Below, in pieces: positions 40,315 to 49,008 of a stretch of DNA of 52,519 nt. Source of the stretch: a virus. The first letter of the stretch is position 1, and the number at the start of each line of letters is the position of its first letter. A model generated the notes under the pieces. The model was not told the origin of the DNA. It saw only the letters and a list, made by a program, of their open reading frames with translations, and searched no databases. Position numbers and translations under genes: made by a program. The stretch is taken from positions 1 through 52,519 of IMG/VR virus record IMGVR_UViG_3300029268_000023. The stretch is one strand, 5' to 3'.

Positions 40315-42060
40315 TTAAGCTACAGTTGTAGTGACTCCTGTACGAGTAACTATTGTGTTAAGCTGTATGAATTCACTGACCCTCACCGGTTGGCAGTAAA
40401 CGTTAATAACCATCTGATTACTATCTATAATCTGAGATGTGTTATTTGTTGAGTCGACAACAACTTCGTATGCAGTTAATCCACCCTCAGACTGTACAGT
40501 TGCAAGAAAACTATCTATGTTTGACCAAACACGAAGACGGTTTCTTTCAGTGTTTGTTATGTCAAGAACATATGGTTGTAAAGCAGCTTCAATAGATGTT
40601 TCAATGAAAAGCAGCAATCTGCGTACATTGATTCTATCAAGTGCTGACTTCTTTAGCTGAGCTGTTTTCTGACCCCAAATTACATGTCCAACACCACGTA
40701 CGAAACGTGAAGTGTTGATGTTTACATCATACAACTGCCCAATTTGAGCAAAAGAGAATATAACATTCTGATCAAGAGCTGGTCCAATAACACCTCTTGC
40801 ATAACCAGCAGGAGCGTCCCATACGTTAGCTACATTATCTGTTCTTGCCATTGCAGCAGCACCATATATACATTTTGGAACATATATCTTACGATCATTG
40901 TATTGGTCATAAATGTAATCCCAACCAGCATATAAAGCAACATATGATGGATTAACATATCCATAAATTTCAGCTGCTTTTACTTGATCTACTGTCAATG
41001 CTGTTCTTGCACCAGTCTGACAGACAGCAACACAATCTTTTCTAAACTCAGCTACTTCAGCAGCCTTTTTCTTAACTGCAGTATCATATGTAGGAACAAT
41101 CAAGATATCTACATCTAAATCTTCCTTACTTTTCATAAGATCATAACCAGCTGTTGATGTTAAACCAGTATTCTCATTTGCTGCTGCACCACCTTGCAAT
41201 TTCTCAAAATTAAACTTACGGTTAATACCATTAATATCAACTGATGGTACAAGAGCAAGGTTAAAAATACTCATAGCTGATGGAACTTTCACATATATGT
41301 ATTGTGAGTTTCCGTTTACAACTTCTTCTATTTGTAACGAGTTGCCATCTTGATCTGTTTGCTGATTAACAGTACCATAGAAAGTCTCTACAGGAGTGTA
41401 TCCAGATAGAGCTGTTTGCTCACTTGTAGTCCATACTTCTTTTGATGTCTTTGTATAAACATTCAATTTGAATACTCTCTCCGCATTATCCATGTCATCT
41501 ACAGCTGAAGAATAATCATCAAAACTATATCTCCAATCGCAAGCAGATGAATACCACTCAATACCAACAGCAACATTATGAGCATCAGTACCAGGACCTG
41601 TAGCACCAATTAATAAAACATCTGATGCAGCAAAAGAGAAATCTTCCAAAGCAGCAATAGAATTAGTTTTATCAAGAGATGTAGGAGCAATGTTAGCAGA
41701 AATGCTACTTGAATATGTTCCTGTTCCGCTTGTAGTGTAAACAGCATTAGCATATCTATCTAATGTATCAGCTATTCTCATAACATTCAATGAGTTTGAA
41801 TACTTTAAGAATTCAAGTGCAGCATATGATGCAAATCCATACTCAGGAGTTTTTCTGTCTGTTGCAGCACCTGATGTGAATATAGGTTGTCCAAATGTAT
41901 CAATGAAACTTTTATCATCTGCTATTTCAACAAATCTGTTAACTGGACCATTCTTAGAGCGTACAATTATAGCGCCCACAGAGGTTCCAGCTGGTGTTGT
42001 AATCTCAGACTGATCTACTTCCTTTAGGTACACACCAGGAGTTGAATATTTTTGTGGCAT
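40315..42060 (-). CDS. 18: Tail sheath protein gp18
   Basis: The 581-residue protein starts STPGVYLKEVDQSEITTPAGTSVGAIIVRSKNGPVN, the conserved sheath opening (PGVYxxExD), has YVALYAGWDYIYDQYNDRKIYVPKCIYGAAAMARTD, and ends with NVRRLLLFIETSIEAALQPYVLDI and the DSNQMVINVYCQPVRVSEFIQLNTIV strand of sheath subunits. T4 gp18 is 659 residues; the loss is in the outer domain. It forms the contractile sheath around the gp19 tube. GGAGG precedes the ATG, and a CATAAATA promoter lies 50 bases upstream. Confidence 0.95.
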   Translation of the reverse strand: MPQKYSTPGVYLKEVDQSEITTPAGTSVGAIIVRSKNGPVNRFVEIADDKSFIDTFGQPIFTSGAATDRKTPEYGFASYAALEFLKYSNSLNVMRIADTLDRYANAVYTTSGTGTYSSSISANIAPTSLDKTNSIAALEDFSFAASDVLLIGATGPGTDAHNVAVGIEWYSSACDWRYSFDDYSSAVDDMDNAERVFKLNVYTKTSKEVWTTSEQTALSGYTPVETFYGTVNQQTDQDGNSLQIEEVVNGNSQYIYVKVPSAMSIFNLALVPSVDINGINRKFNFEKLQGGAAANENTGLTSTAGYDLMKSKEDLDVDILIVPTYDTAVKKKAAEVAEFRKDCVAVCQTGARTALTVDQVKAAEIYGYVNPSYVALYAGWDYIYDQYNDRKIYVPKCIYGAAAMARTDNVANVWDAPAGYARGVIGPALDQNVIFSFAQIGQLYDVNINTSRFVRGVGHVIWGQKTAQLKKSALDRINVRRLLLFIETSIEAALQPYVLDITNTERNRLRVWSNIDSFLATVQSEGGLTAYEVVVDSTNNTSQIIDSNQMVINVYCQPVRVSEFIQLNTIVTRTGVTTTVA

Positions 42061-42110
42061 TACTTACCTCCAATTTTAATAAATAATTATTTACAGTTCT
42101 TCTCTTAAAC

Positions 42111-42118
42111 TATTTATG
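42111..42118 (-). promoter_or_regulatory. Late-type promoter variant CATAAATA
   Basis: CATAAATA on the minus strand in the 77-base gap between the terminase C-terminal gene and gene 18. Its flanks (CTAAAACATAAATAG) match those of the site at 2000-2007. Sheath protein is needed in large amounts late, so a promoter is expected here. Confidence 0.55.
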
Positions 42119-42137
42119 TTTTAGAGGTGGGCAATTA

Positions 42138-43808
42138 CTAAAAGTAGAAATCTTCTTCGGTAGCTGGCATGCCATTATCGATGATAGTTATGCCTACACT
42201 ATTGTCTTCCTCTTCTTCTTGTTCTGGTCGACTTAGTGAAAATTCTCTATTGATCTTTTTAGCTGCAAGACGTTTGCCATCAAAATATGGTGTTGATATA
42301 AAATAAACAGCCCATAGTAAAGATGTTACTAAGTCATCATGATCTTCTGGACTACTGGCATTATATACTCCAGGTGTTTTTTCTTCATAAACACTTAATT
42401 GGTAAACTGTACGTCTATGATTAAGTTTCAGCATGCGATTTTCAACATACTTTTTAAGAAGCATGCATCCTTCAATTTTATTTTTTCGAGTTGCACGAAT
42501 ACCAATTCCTTTTTTATCACAATTAACAATATTTTCGCTTTCATGATCATACCATATACAATTAGCAACAACAGTTCCAACATTATTATTTTCAAGCATC
42601 AACATACCATCGTTATAATACTCTGACATTGTTATGCACACCTTAGCAAAACTAAAGGGATCTATGAGATTACTGTGATAAACAGCAACCTGTTCTAAAT
42701 CAATTTCATTTCTAATTCTGATTACATTTACAACACTTTCATCATTTCCTGTACCCTCAGCTGAGTCAACACCTAATATATAAAACGCTCCAGGTACTGG
42801 TTCAGCAAATATTTCTAACAATCCTTCATACTTAGTTATAACAGGTTCAATTGGATCTAATGCCTCTAACACTTCACTATCAATTAATGTATTACTTGAT
42901 CCAATAAACTTACAATCAAACTCCTGATTAAAAGCAATCTGTCCAACGTCCTCTACTACTCGTTTTTTGAAATTAGGATCCTGTTTATATGTTGGAACAT
43001 CTTGCCAGCGTATCTTTACAGGATAAAAGCTATTCTTGTCTTTTTTCGCATTATCCCACATTGTATAGAAGTGATTTAATCCCTGAGGAGTTGATATTAT
43101 AACAACCTTAGATGATTGTCCTGATATAATAGTTGGGTATACAGATCTCATGAACTCATCAGCAACATTGTTTGGGACGAATGCAAACTCATCTAAATAT
43201 AATATGTTGTATGTTTGTCCACGAACTGCAGATGATCCTGTTGCAGCTGCAATAATACGTGTTCCATTTGAAAGCTGAATTGTTTTTGCATTCCAACCAC
43301 CATCTTTAATACCAACCTGCATCCAATGAGGTAAGTTTTCATATACCATTTTTACACGTCTTAAAATATCAAGAGCAGTTGATTCTTTGTTAGCAAGAAT
43401 AGCGATGTTTTGATCTTTATTAAATATAGCATGAAATATTAGATATATAGCACTTATTGTTGTATTATGAGATAATATACTATTTGTGTAATAAGTGTGA
43501 TTAGTTGAATTAACCGACAAATCATACATGTTTTCAAATCGATCAGTCTCCTCAACCATATTGACCGATAATAGGCCAACTTTTGTTCTAATTAACTGTC
43601 CTACTTGCAAATCCTTTATAAAAACTTCGTTATAAAACTCATCAATTAAAATGTGGTTATCTGCACCCTCTAATTCAAAAGGTCCTACTTGTATTTTCCA
43701 TACTTTATATTCAATTGTTTTATTAGAATGAGATATGTCTTCCCAACCAGTATCAGTTTCAACTTCCCATTCATCAACTTCAAATGTTTCTATAAATTTT
43801 TTATCCAT
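42138..43808 (-). CDS. 17: Split intein C-part fused to large terminase gp17 C-part
   Basis: A 556-residue protein. Residues 1-115 are a C-terminal intein fragment carrying the block B His (LEGADNHILID, His52), IKDLQVGQLI, and the terminal YDLSVNSTNHTYYTNSILSHN, ending in the splice Asn115. Residue Thr116 begins the extein (TTISAIYLIF), the rest of the Walker A motif. Then follow Walker B YLDEFAF, LGVDSAEGTGND and HDDLVTS of the nuclease. Splicing to the upstream half would give a 526-residue gp17 (T4: 610). The ATG overlaps the endonuclease gene by eight bases and has a weak ribosome site, so it is probably translated by coupling. Confidence 0.9.
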   Translation of the reverse strand: MDKKFIETFEVDEWEVETDTGWEDISHSNKTIEYKVWKIQVGPFELEGADNHILIDEFYNEVFIKDLQVGQLIRTKVGLLSVNMVEETDRFENMYDLSVNSTNHTYYTNSILSHNTTISAIYLIFHAIFNKDQNIAILANKESTALDILRRVKMVYENLPHWMQVGIKDGGWNAKTIQLSNGTRIIAAATGSSAVRGQTYNILYLDEFAFVPNNVADEFMRSVYPTIISGQSSKVVIISTPQGLNHFYTMWDNAKKDKNSFYPVKIRWQDVPTYKQDPNFKKRVVEDVGQIAFNQEFDCKFIGSSNTLIDSEVLEALDPIEPVITKYEGLLEIFAEPVPGAFYILGVDSAEGTGNDESVVNVIRIRNEIDLEQVAVYHSNLIDPFSFAKVCITMSEYYNDGMLMLENNNVGTVVANCIWYDHESENIVNCDKKGIGIRATRKNKIEGCMLLKKYVENRMLKLNHRRTVYQLSVYEEKTPGVYNASSPEDHDDLVTSLLWAVYFISTPYFDGKRLAAKKINREFSLSRPEQEEEEDNSVGITIIDNGMPATEEDFYF

Positions 43809-44808
43809 ATAAAAATTCTCTACACTTATCTATAACTTGTTGTTTGTTTTCTTTCCATTCACTTTCCCAAATAACCAATACAATATAACCTAACCGCCCG
43901 GCATAATTTATTTTTTTACTGTCGGATTCCCATATATCATGTGCGTATTTATGCTTTCTTTTGTGGTAATGATATTTGTCATATTTATTAGGGTTACAAT
44001 GCCAGTAATCTCCATTATACTCTATAATTTTCTTTTCATTGTATAGATCATACGCATAATTAAGAGGACAATCATCTCGTTTAAGTATTAATTGACTATA
44101 ACACTGCAGCTTTTCTTTTAATTCTCTTTCAGCGATTGAAACACTTATACCATTATATCTGCTGGCAAAAGAAATCTTCTTTTTATTAATTTCTTGTTTC
44201 TCTTCAAATGATTTAGAATTAAGTTTGTCTTGCCACTTCTGTTGACGCTCAGCAAACTTTTTAACACCTAACTCTTCACCATACTTAGCAATGCATTTTT
44301 CTTTGCTAAATGTTTGTTGACGCTTATGTACTTTTTGTTTAGCTTCTTCTTCAGTAAATCCTTTATCAAGCCAATACTTTACATGCATGGGAGAAAGTTT
44401 CTTGCCAGTATTATATAACTCTTTATTTACTTCTCCACCAACCTTTGCACGTTTCTCATATTTATTGTGCCAAAGAACATTACATTTAGTGTTGTGGCAA
44501 AACGATTTATACCCATTTTGTAGATTGTTGAATTCTAATTCTTTTCCACACCATTTACAAGATTTCTCTTTTTTACCAACAGTGTCTAATAAATATTTAA
44601 TATAATATTGTTCATGTGTGATTGTATCAGAGTGTGATCGAGTTAAATGAGAACTCAAACGATTATAACTTTCAAATTGTTCTCCACATATTTGACAAAC
44701 ATATTCGCATTTATATTGATCAACATGATCTTTTAGTTTATGTTTTCTTAACTGACCAGCATAAAAACCTTTTCCACAAAATTCACAAATTCTTTTTTCA
44801 ATTGTCAT
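43801..44808 (-). CDS. Zinc-finger Vsr-like homing endonuclease between terminase halves
   Basis: The start is taken at ATG 44808, with AAGGAG seven bases ahead, giving 335 residues; an earlier ATG at 44832 lacks a site. The N-terminus has two C2H2-like fingers (CEFCGKGF...H...H and CQICGEQF...H...H) and a CKWCGKEL...CHNTKC ribbon. The C-terminus has KIIEYNGDYWHCNP and DSKKINYAGRLGYIVLVIWESEW, the EDxHD/Vsr-fold nuclease of the family known from split-intein 'fractured' genes. It likely cuts intein-less terminase genes and so spreads the whole arrangement. A TATAAATA promoter lies just upstream. Confidence 0.85.
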   Translation of the reverse strand: MTIEKRICEFCGKGFYAGQLRKHKLKDHVDQYKCEYVCQICGEQFESYNRLSSHLTRSHSDTITHEQYYIKYLLDTVGKKEKSCKWCGKELEFNNLQNGYKSFCHNTKCNVLWHNKYEKRAKVGGEVNKELYNTGKKLSPMHVKYWLDKGFTEEEAKQKVHKRQQTFSKEKCIAKYGEELGVKKFAERQQKWQDKLNSKSFEEKQEINKKKISFASRYNGISVSIAERELKEKLQCYSQLILKRDDCPLNYAYDLYNEKKIIEYNGDYWHCNPNKYDKYHYHKRKHKYAHDIWESDSKKINYAGRLGYIVLVIWESEWKENKQQVIDKCREFLYG

Positions 44809-44835
44809 TAAATACTCCTTTTTATTGTTCATGAG

Positions 44836-44843
44836 TATTTATA
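44836..44843 (-). promoter_or_regulatory. T4-type late promoter TATAAATA
   Basis: TATAAATA on the minus strand. The stop codon TAA of the terminase N-part is inside the octamer (ATA TAA ATA). It lies 28 bases before the endonuclease ATG and can drive both the endonuclease and the terminase C-part. Confidence 0.68.
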
Positions 44844-45216
44844 TTTTAACTGGTTTTTCCTTACTGTCTTTTTGTAAAGAATGAAATTCTTCCAATGTAA
44901 TTTCTTTAACATCACCTGTTTTCTTATTTCTTATTTTTATCATTGTATCTTTAGTACAACATTTACCACACTGACGAGGAGCAAGAACTACTAAATTTCT
45001 TTTATTTTTAGGGGGTTTTAAGTAAGCTTTAAGCATTCTTTTTTGGAACTCCCAAAGCTTAATAAGCTGTTTTCCATGGTCAATTGTTACAATATGACAG
45101 TAGTGTTCAGCAAAATATATAATGTCTGCCATACATCTGATAAGCTCAGATTGCATCTGTTTGGTATACTCAACCTTTTCATGATCACCACGTAAATTAG
45201 GATTACCACTATACAT
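44839..45216 (-). CDS. 17: Large terminase gp17 N-part fused to split intein N-part
   Basis: The 125-residue protein contains gp17 residues 1-85 (FAEHYCHIVTIDHGKQLIKLWEFQKRML, then LVVLAPRQCGK), and stops being terminase-like in the middle of the Walker A motif. Residues 86-125 begin with Cys86 and read CCTKDTMIKIRNKKTGDVKE, an intein block A with Asp at position 5. The intein part is only 40 residues, so the split lies between blocks A and B, as in the atypically split AceL-TerL intein. Joined to the downstream half the Walker A reads APRQCGKTT. The start overlaps the stop of gene 16 by one base. Confidence 0.9.
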   Translation of the reverse strand: MYSGNPNLRGDHEKVEYTKQMQSELIRCMADIIYFAEHYCHIVTIDHGKQLIKLWEFQKRMLKAYLKPPKNKRNLVVLAPRQCGKCCTKDTMIKIRNKKTGDVKEITLEEFHSLQKDSKEKPVKI

Positions 45217-45728
45217 TATTCATCATCCTCATCTTTCACTTCATATTCAACATCAATTGAGTTAATTTCTGACTCTTTACGAGCTTTTATAAGCTGTTCC
45301 AACATATCAGCACCAGTCATTGTGATATTAACTGTTGTTTGTTGTGTCTGAGGTGTTAGTTTAAACATTTCAAGGTCAGCTATAACTTTATTTAATTCTC
45401 TTAATTCTCTTAACTGATCTGTTACAGAATTTGATAACTTGGAGTATGCTTCAAACATACTGGCACGTGTGCCTTGTTTAAGAGATTCTTTTAATATCTC
45501 CATAACTTCACGTGTGTCACTTATCAACATGTGAAGTTCGCCCATTAAATATGTTTGGTCTTTTAGTACAATCTCTGTGGGTTGTTGTGCTACTTGTATA
45601 AGGTCGTTTTTCCGCTCACTAATTTTTGCAAGTTTATTTTCAATATTTTGTACTGTAGCTGAAGTATCAGTAACAAAGGAAGCACCAAACTTCTCACTAA
45701 TCTTTTCAAATTGTTCAACATGTTCCAT
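45216..45728 (-). CDS. 16: Small terminase gp16
   Basis: A 170-residue, largely helical protein. DQTYLMGELHMLISDTREVMEILKESLKQGTRASMFEAYSKLSNSVTDQLRELRELNK corresponds to the central helices of T4 gp16 (164 residues), and a C-terminal VNITMTGADMLEQLIKARKE to its end. Gp16 forms rings that bind concatemeric DNA and regulate gp17. It lies directly before gene 17, as in T4. Confidence 0.82.
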   Translation of the reverse strand: MEHVEQFEKISEKFGASFVTDTSATVQNIENKLAKISERKNDLIQVAQQPTEIVLKDQTYLMGELHMLISDTREVMEILKESLKQGTRASMFEAYSKLSNSVTDQLRELRELNKVIADLEMFKLTPQTQQTTVNITMTGADMLEQLIKARKESEINSIDVEYEVKDEDDE

Positions 45729-45744
45729 AAACTCCTCTCTTTCA

Positions 45745-45752
45745 TATTTATA
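45745..45752 (-). promoter_or_regulatory. T4-type late promoter TATAAATA
   Basis: TATAAATA on the minus strand, overlapping the stop of gene 15 (TTA TAA ATA) and 17 bases before the gene 16 start, where GAGGAG provides the ribosome site. Confidence 0.62.
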
Positions 45753-46557
45753 ACATATATCCTGCTGAGGTTACACCATTAGTCCAATAAACTTCAGTAT
45801 TAGCATCATATCCACTTGTGCTCCAACCACTTACAGGAATGGCGCTTGTAGAATTAAATCCACTTGTATCATAACCAATAGTAAAGATATTATTTTGTCC
45901 AATGAAATATTGAGATTTAATAACCTTAACAATTTTAGCAGCTGTAACAGGTTTATACATCCAACCTTCAACAACAAGTTCTATTGTTCCATTAATCTCT
46001 CGAGTTTGTGTCTCATCTAAATCATCTGTAAATTCTGTTGACACTCCAGCCATTGTAACAGGTAAGTCTCTTTCAATGTTAAGAAAAGAAAACTCTTTTA
46101 CTCTTAACATATTTTTCGGAGCAAAGTAAGGAAGAATCAGTTCCATAAGTTGAGAGAAATCTTCCATGTATTCTGTCTTAATGTTTAATGTAAAATGATA
46201 GTCCCAAGGAGTTGGTTGAAAATCTTCAAATAATGTGTTATCTCCAACTCCAGCAATATTTACATATTCACCAAGCCAGTTTCTTGTTTCCTCAATAGAT
46301 CGTGCTCTATCTGCAGCAAATGTTAATCCATTCATAACAAGTGCTATTCTTGGAAGTTTAACAAAGTATTTATGTCCACTTTCCTGCTCTTTTCGAAACT
46401 GGTATGCTTTTTCCATTGGACCAAAAGAAATGGGAACCTCAATAGATTTAACAACATTACCACTTGTGTCATATCGATAAATGGTAAAATCATTAAACAT
46501 ATCCAGTAAAGCTACTGTAATGTTCCAAGTTGTTTTTGGGTAATAATATGGAAGCAT
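45748..46557 (-). CDS. 15: Tail sheath stabiliser gp15
   Basis: The 269-residue protein aligns with T4 gp15 (272): TVALLDMFNDFTIYRYD, VPISFGPMEKAYQF, LPRIALVMNGLTF, QPTPWDYHFTLNIKTEYMEDFSQLMELILPYFAP and the late INGTIELVVEGWMYKPV. Gp15 forms the hexameric cap that ends the tail tube and sheath and joins the neck. The last 40 residues (GYDTSGFNSTSAIPVSGWSTSGYDAN) are a Ser/Gly/Tyr-rich extension not seen in T4. Confidence 0.88.
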   Translation of the reverse strand: MLPYYYPKTTWNITVALLDMFNDFTIYRYDTSGNVVKSIEVPISFGPMEKAYQFRKEQESGHKYFVKLPRIALVMNGLTFAADRARSIEETRNWLGEYVNIAGVGDNTLFEDFQPTPWDYHFTLNIKTEYMEDFSQLMELILPYFAPKNMLRVKEFSFLNIERDLPVTMAGVSTEFTDDLDETQTREINGTIELVVEGWMYKPVTAAKIVKVIKSQYFIGQNNIFTIGYDTSGFNSTSAIPVSGWSTSGYDANTEVYWTNGVTSAGYML

Positions 46558-46568
46558 GTTAATACCTT

Positions 46569-46751
46569 TTAAACAGCAGAGGCACTAAGTGCAATAGTTG
46601 CTGTAGATGCTGTTTTTGGATTAAAATTAACAATTGTTGTTTGTAGTATATTAGCTGAGTCAATATAACTAACTAATATAGTATTGTTTCCTGTTGGTGT
46701 AATATCAACTATCGTGACACTTTCACCATTCATAATAGCTGTAACATTCAT
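46569..46751 (-). CDS. Small hypothetical protein
   Basis: A 60-residue, probably beta-rich protein (AIMNGESVTIVDITPTGNNTILVSYID...TTIVNFNPKTASTATIALS). AAGGA precedes the ATG by seven bases and the start overlaps the stop of the endonuclease gene by four bases. The position between neck and tail completion genes suggests a virion protein. No family recognised. Confidence 0.6.
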   Translation of the reverse strand: MNVTAIMNGESVTIVDITPTGNNTILVSYIDSANILQTTIVNFNPKTASTATIALSASAV

Positions 46752-47758
46752 TTTTTATCCTTTGTAAGGAGTTTGAGGTAGTTGTCTATGATATTATCAA
46801 TTTGATCAATATTTATATAGGGTATTCTAAGAATATTTATATTATTGTTTAAACAGTACTGGTTTTTCATGATATCTTTTCTTTGTATATCTTTAAACTG
46901 ATTCAGTAATTCTTCGTTAGATAACCTACCACGTGAATAATCTACAGGTCTAAAATGTTGCTCTCCATCAAACTCTATACATAAATTATGATCAGGTAGA
47001 TAAAAGTCAAATTTTAATGATGATTTATCTTTTAAACCAATAAATCTTTTTTGTTCTTTAAATTTAATTCTATTATTCATGAGGTAAATATTAATTATCT
47101 CTTCACCTTTTGATCTATTACATTTAGGACAACCATTACCATTTAAATGGTCTCCTGCTTTTTGTGTATATTCACCATGATTAGGACAAATTATTGTTAC
47201 ATTTTTATAGTATCCATCATAATTAGTTTTAGAATAGTTATATTTATCATTGTGAATTATATTAACTTTTTCTATAAAAATTTTTGTATTGTATTTATGG
47301 ACTTTTTTAATAACCTTAATCTTTTTTGGCTTTCTTTGTTTATCACCTCTTAGGATGCTTGCGCATTTAAAGCAACCAAAACCTCTTTGATGAGTTGTTG
47401 GCAGTTGTTCAAATATTCCATGAGTAGGACATATTATCTTTACTTTTTCTGAGGCATTTTTCCAATCAACTAAAGAATAGTCATATTTATCACCATGATG
47501 TTTTTTGGATCTTTTTAAGAATTCTTCTAATGTACCAGTTAAACTGTTTTTAGTTCTTTCATAACCACATTTAGGACAACCTCTTTGATGGATTGTGTGG
47601 TCTTTAGGTGATATTTCGAAAGTGTGATTATGTTTAATGCAAATAATTTTAACTTTGGATCGAAAGTTTACATATTCAACCAAAGAATAGTCATATTTGT
47701 CACTATGTATTTTAACAGCTTTTTCAATAAAATCTTCTTTTGTTTGCTTTATAGCCAT
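46748..47758 (-). CDS. Probable homing endonuclease, three DUF723-type repeats plus Vsr-like nuclease
   Basis: The 336-residue protein has three repeats, opening FIEKAVKIHSDKYDYSLVEY, FLKRSKKHHGDKYDYSLVDW and FIEKVNIIHNDKYNYSKTNY, each ending in a CxKC, and a C-terminal KFDFYLPDHNLCIEFDGEQHF nuclease followed by NINILRIPYI. It is a paralogue of the proteins at 1140 and 10112. AAAAGGAG precedes the ATG. It splits the neck gene 13 from the tail completion genes and may have displaced gene 14, which I do not see. Confidence 0.82.
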   Translation of the reverse strand: MAIKQTKEDFIEKAVKIHSDKYDYSLVEYVNFRSKVKIICIKHNHTFEISPKDHTIHQRGCPKCGYERTKNSLTGTLEEFLKRSKKHHGDKYDYSLVDWKNASEKVKIICPTHGIFEQLPTTHQRGFGCFKCASILRGDKQRKPKKIKVIKKVHKYNTKIFIEKVNIIHNDKYNYSKTNYDGYYKNVTIICPNHGEYTQKAGDHLNGNGCPKCNRSKGEEIINIYLMNNRIKFKEQKRFIGLKDKSSLKFDFYLPDHNLCIEFDGEQHFRPVDYSRGRLSNEELLNQFKDIQRKDIMKNQYCLNNNINILRIPYINIDQIDNIIDNYLKLLTKDKK

Positions 47759-47787
47759 AATAATTACTCCTTTTTAATTCCTAAGAG

Positions 47788-47795
47788 TATTTATT
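47788..47795 (-). promoter_or_regulatory. Late-type promoter variant AATAAATA
   Basis: AATAAATACTC on the minus strand, 30 bases before the endonuclease ATG, in the same layout as the TATAAATACTC site before the terminase endonuclease. The remaining part of the 79-base gap holds nothing else I can support. Confidence 0.45.
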
Positions 47796-47837
47796 ATTTC
47801 ATCGAATTTAATCCCCATCTATTATAACATGTTGATA

Positions 47838-48596
47838 TTAGTCAATATAGAAATCCACTGGTTCTGATTCTTGTCTTATTAGGTCCATTACATACTTCTC
47901 TTCTTCTTTACCTTCTTGTTGTAGCATATTTCCATTAATAGTGGACCCACCTGGCATATTGACATTATATTTAGAAAGTATCCAACCAAGTCTAATTTTT
48001 GTTCGAGCTACTGCTAACTTTTTTACAAGAGAATTATTAATTAAGAATTCAAACTTTTCTCTACGATACACTGTTAATAATCCAGTTGCGTCTGATTGAG
48101 GAGTTGGATAAACTCTAAGCTCTTCTCTACCAGCTAAATAATTAGCAGTATATTCTTTTGCAAAATGCCTTTTAACTTCTTCAAGATACATCATAGCATT
48201 ATCATAATCTGAAATTTCTAAACCAACAGATCCTACATTATATCCCATCTGATTAGACATAGGACCACTTCCAGGACCTCCACCACGTTCTTGTAGTAAA
48301 ATGTGTTCAGGTGAAAATATTTGATTTATACCATATATACCTGTTGGGAAAAACACTTCTATAACATCTGCAATATCCATTCCTGATAATGAGTAGGCGC
48401 TTGTGTTTGCAAGACATGGAAACACAACATAATCTAAATAAGCACCTTCTCCATAATTGTATCTTTGAAAATCTTGCACAACATCATCTATAATAATGTC
48501 AATTTGTGAGTCTGAAATTTCAACATTTATTACAGGAGCTCCAAGCTCATATTTTATATAGTCTCTAAAATCAGCCTTGTTGTATAAAGTTGACAT
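47838..48596 (-). CDS. 13: Neck protein gp13
   Basis: The 252-residue protein matches T4 gp13 (309) at both ends: FRDYIKYELGAPVINVEISDSQIDIIIDDVVQDFQRYNYGEG near the start, and NMPGGSTINGNMLQQEGKEEEKYVMDLI near the end. The middle is shorter. Gp13 and gp14 form the head-tail neck below the portal. Gp14 is not recognisable nearby. Confidence 0.85.
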   Translation of the reverse strand: MSTLYNKADFRDYIKYELGAPVINVEISDSQIDIIIDDVVQDFQRYNYGEGAYLDYVVFPCLANTSAYSLSGMDIADVIEVFFPTGIYGINQIFSPEHILLQERGGGPGSGPMSNQMGYNVGSVGLEISDYDNAMMYLEEVKRHFAKEYTANYLAGREELRVYPTPQSDATGLLTVYRREKFEFLINNSLVKKLAVARTKIRLGWILSKYNVNMPGGSTINGNMLQQEGKEEEKYVMDLIRQESEPVDFYID

Positions 48597-48599
48597 TTA

Positions 48600-48974
48600 T
48601 TAATCCTTTTTTGACTTTTTAGTCGATGAAATCTTACTTTTTATATTCTTTGCAATTTTTTTACCAGATAGTGGTTTCACAACCGGTTCATCTGACTTTT
48701 TTATTTCATTGAATACATTTTCGTCTAACATTTTTGGCTCTATTTCTTCTGCAATAATACTGTCTAAATCAATTTCAATAACTGTTGCTTTATACTGTCT
48801 ATTAATAACAACAGGTGCTGGAGGAGGAGAATCACTCATCTGAATAGGCTTAAGAAATTCTTTATACTTTCTTGCTAACTGCTCGTGTAAAATATACTGT
48901 TTACCATCCGATGGAATAATTTTATGTATTTCAGGTATCGGAAGAGGTTTTCCAGAAATATTAACTACAATCAT
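48600..48974 (-). CDS. Hypothetical protein downstream of capsid gene
   Basis: A 124-residue protein opening MIVVNISGKPLPIPEIHKIIPSDGKQYILHEQLARKYKEFL, a small beta-rich domain, then a proline-rich linker (SDSPPPAPVV) and a strongly basic tail (KKIAKNIKSKISSTKKSKKD). It has its own late promoter and follows the capsid gene terminator, three bases from gene 13. It may be a capsid decoration or connector accessory; I do not recognise the family. Confidence 0.6.
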   Translation of the reverse strand: MIVVNISGKPLPIPEIHKIIPSDGKQYILHEQLARKYKEFLKPIQMSDSPPPAPVVINRQYKATVIEIDLDSIIAEEIEPKMLDENVFNEIKKSDEPVVKPLSGKKIAKNIKSKISSTKKSKKD

Positions 48975-49008
48975 ATCAACTCCTTGTTAAATTAACTCTG
49001 TTCAGTAT

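Noticed and set aside
46810-46841. Two TATAAATA matches near the end of an endonuclease gene
   Set aside because: Inside coding sequence (NINILRIPYINI codons). One could serve the 60-residue gene, but the AT-rich codons explain them and I did not list them.
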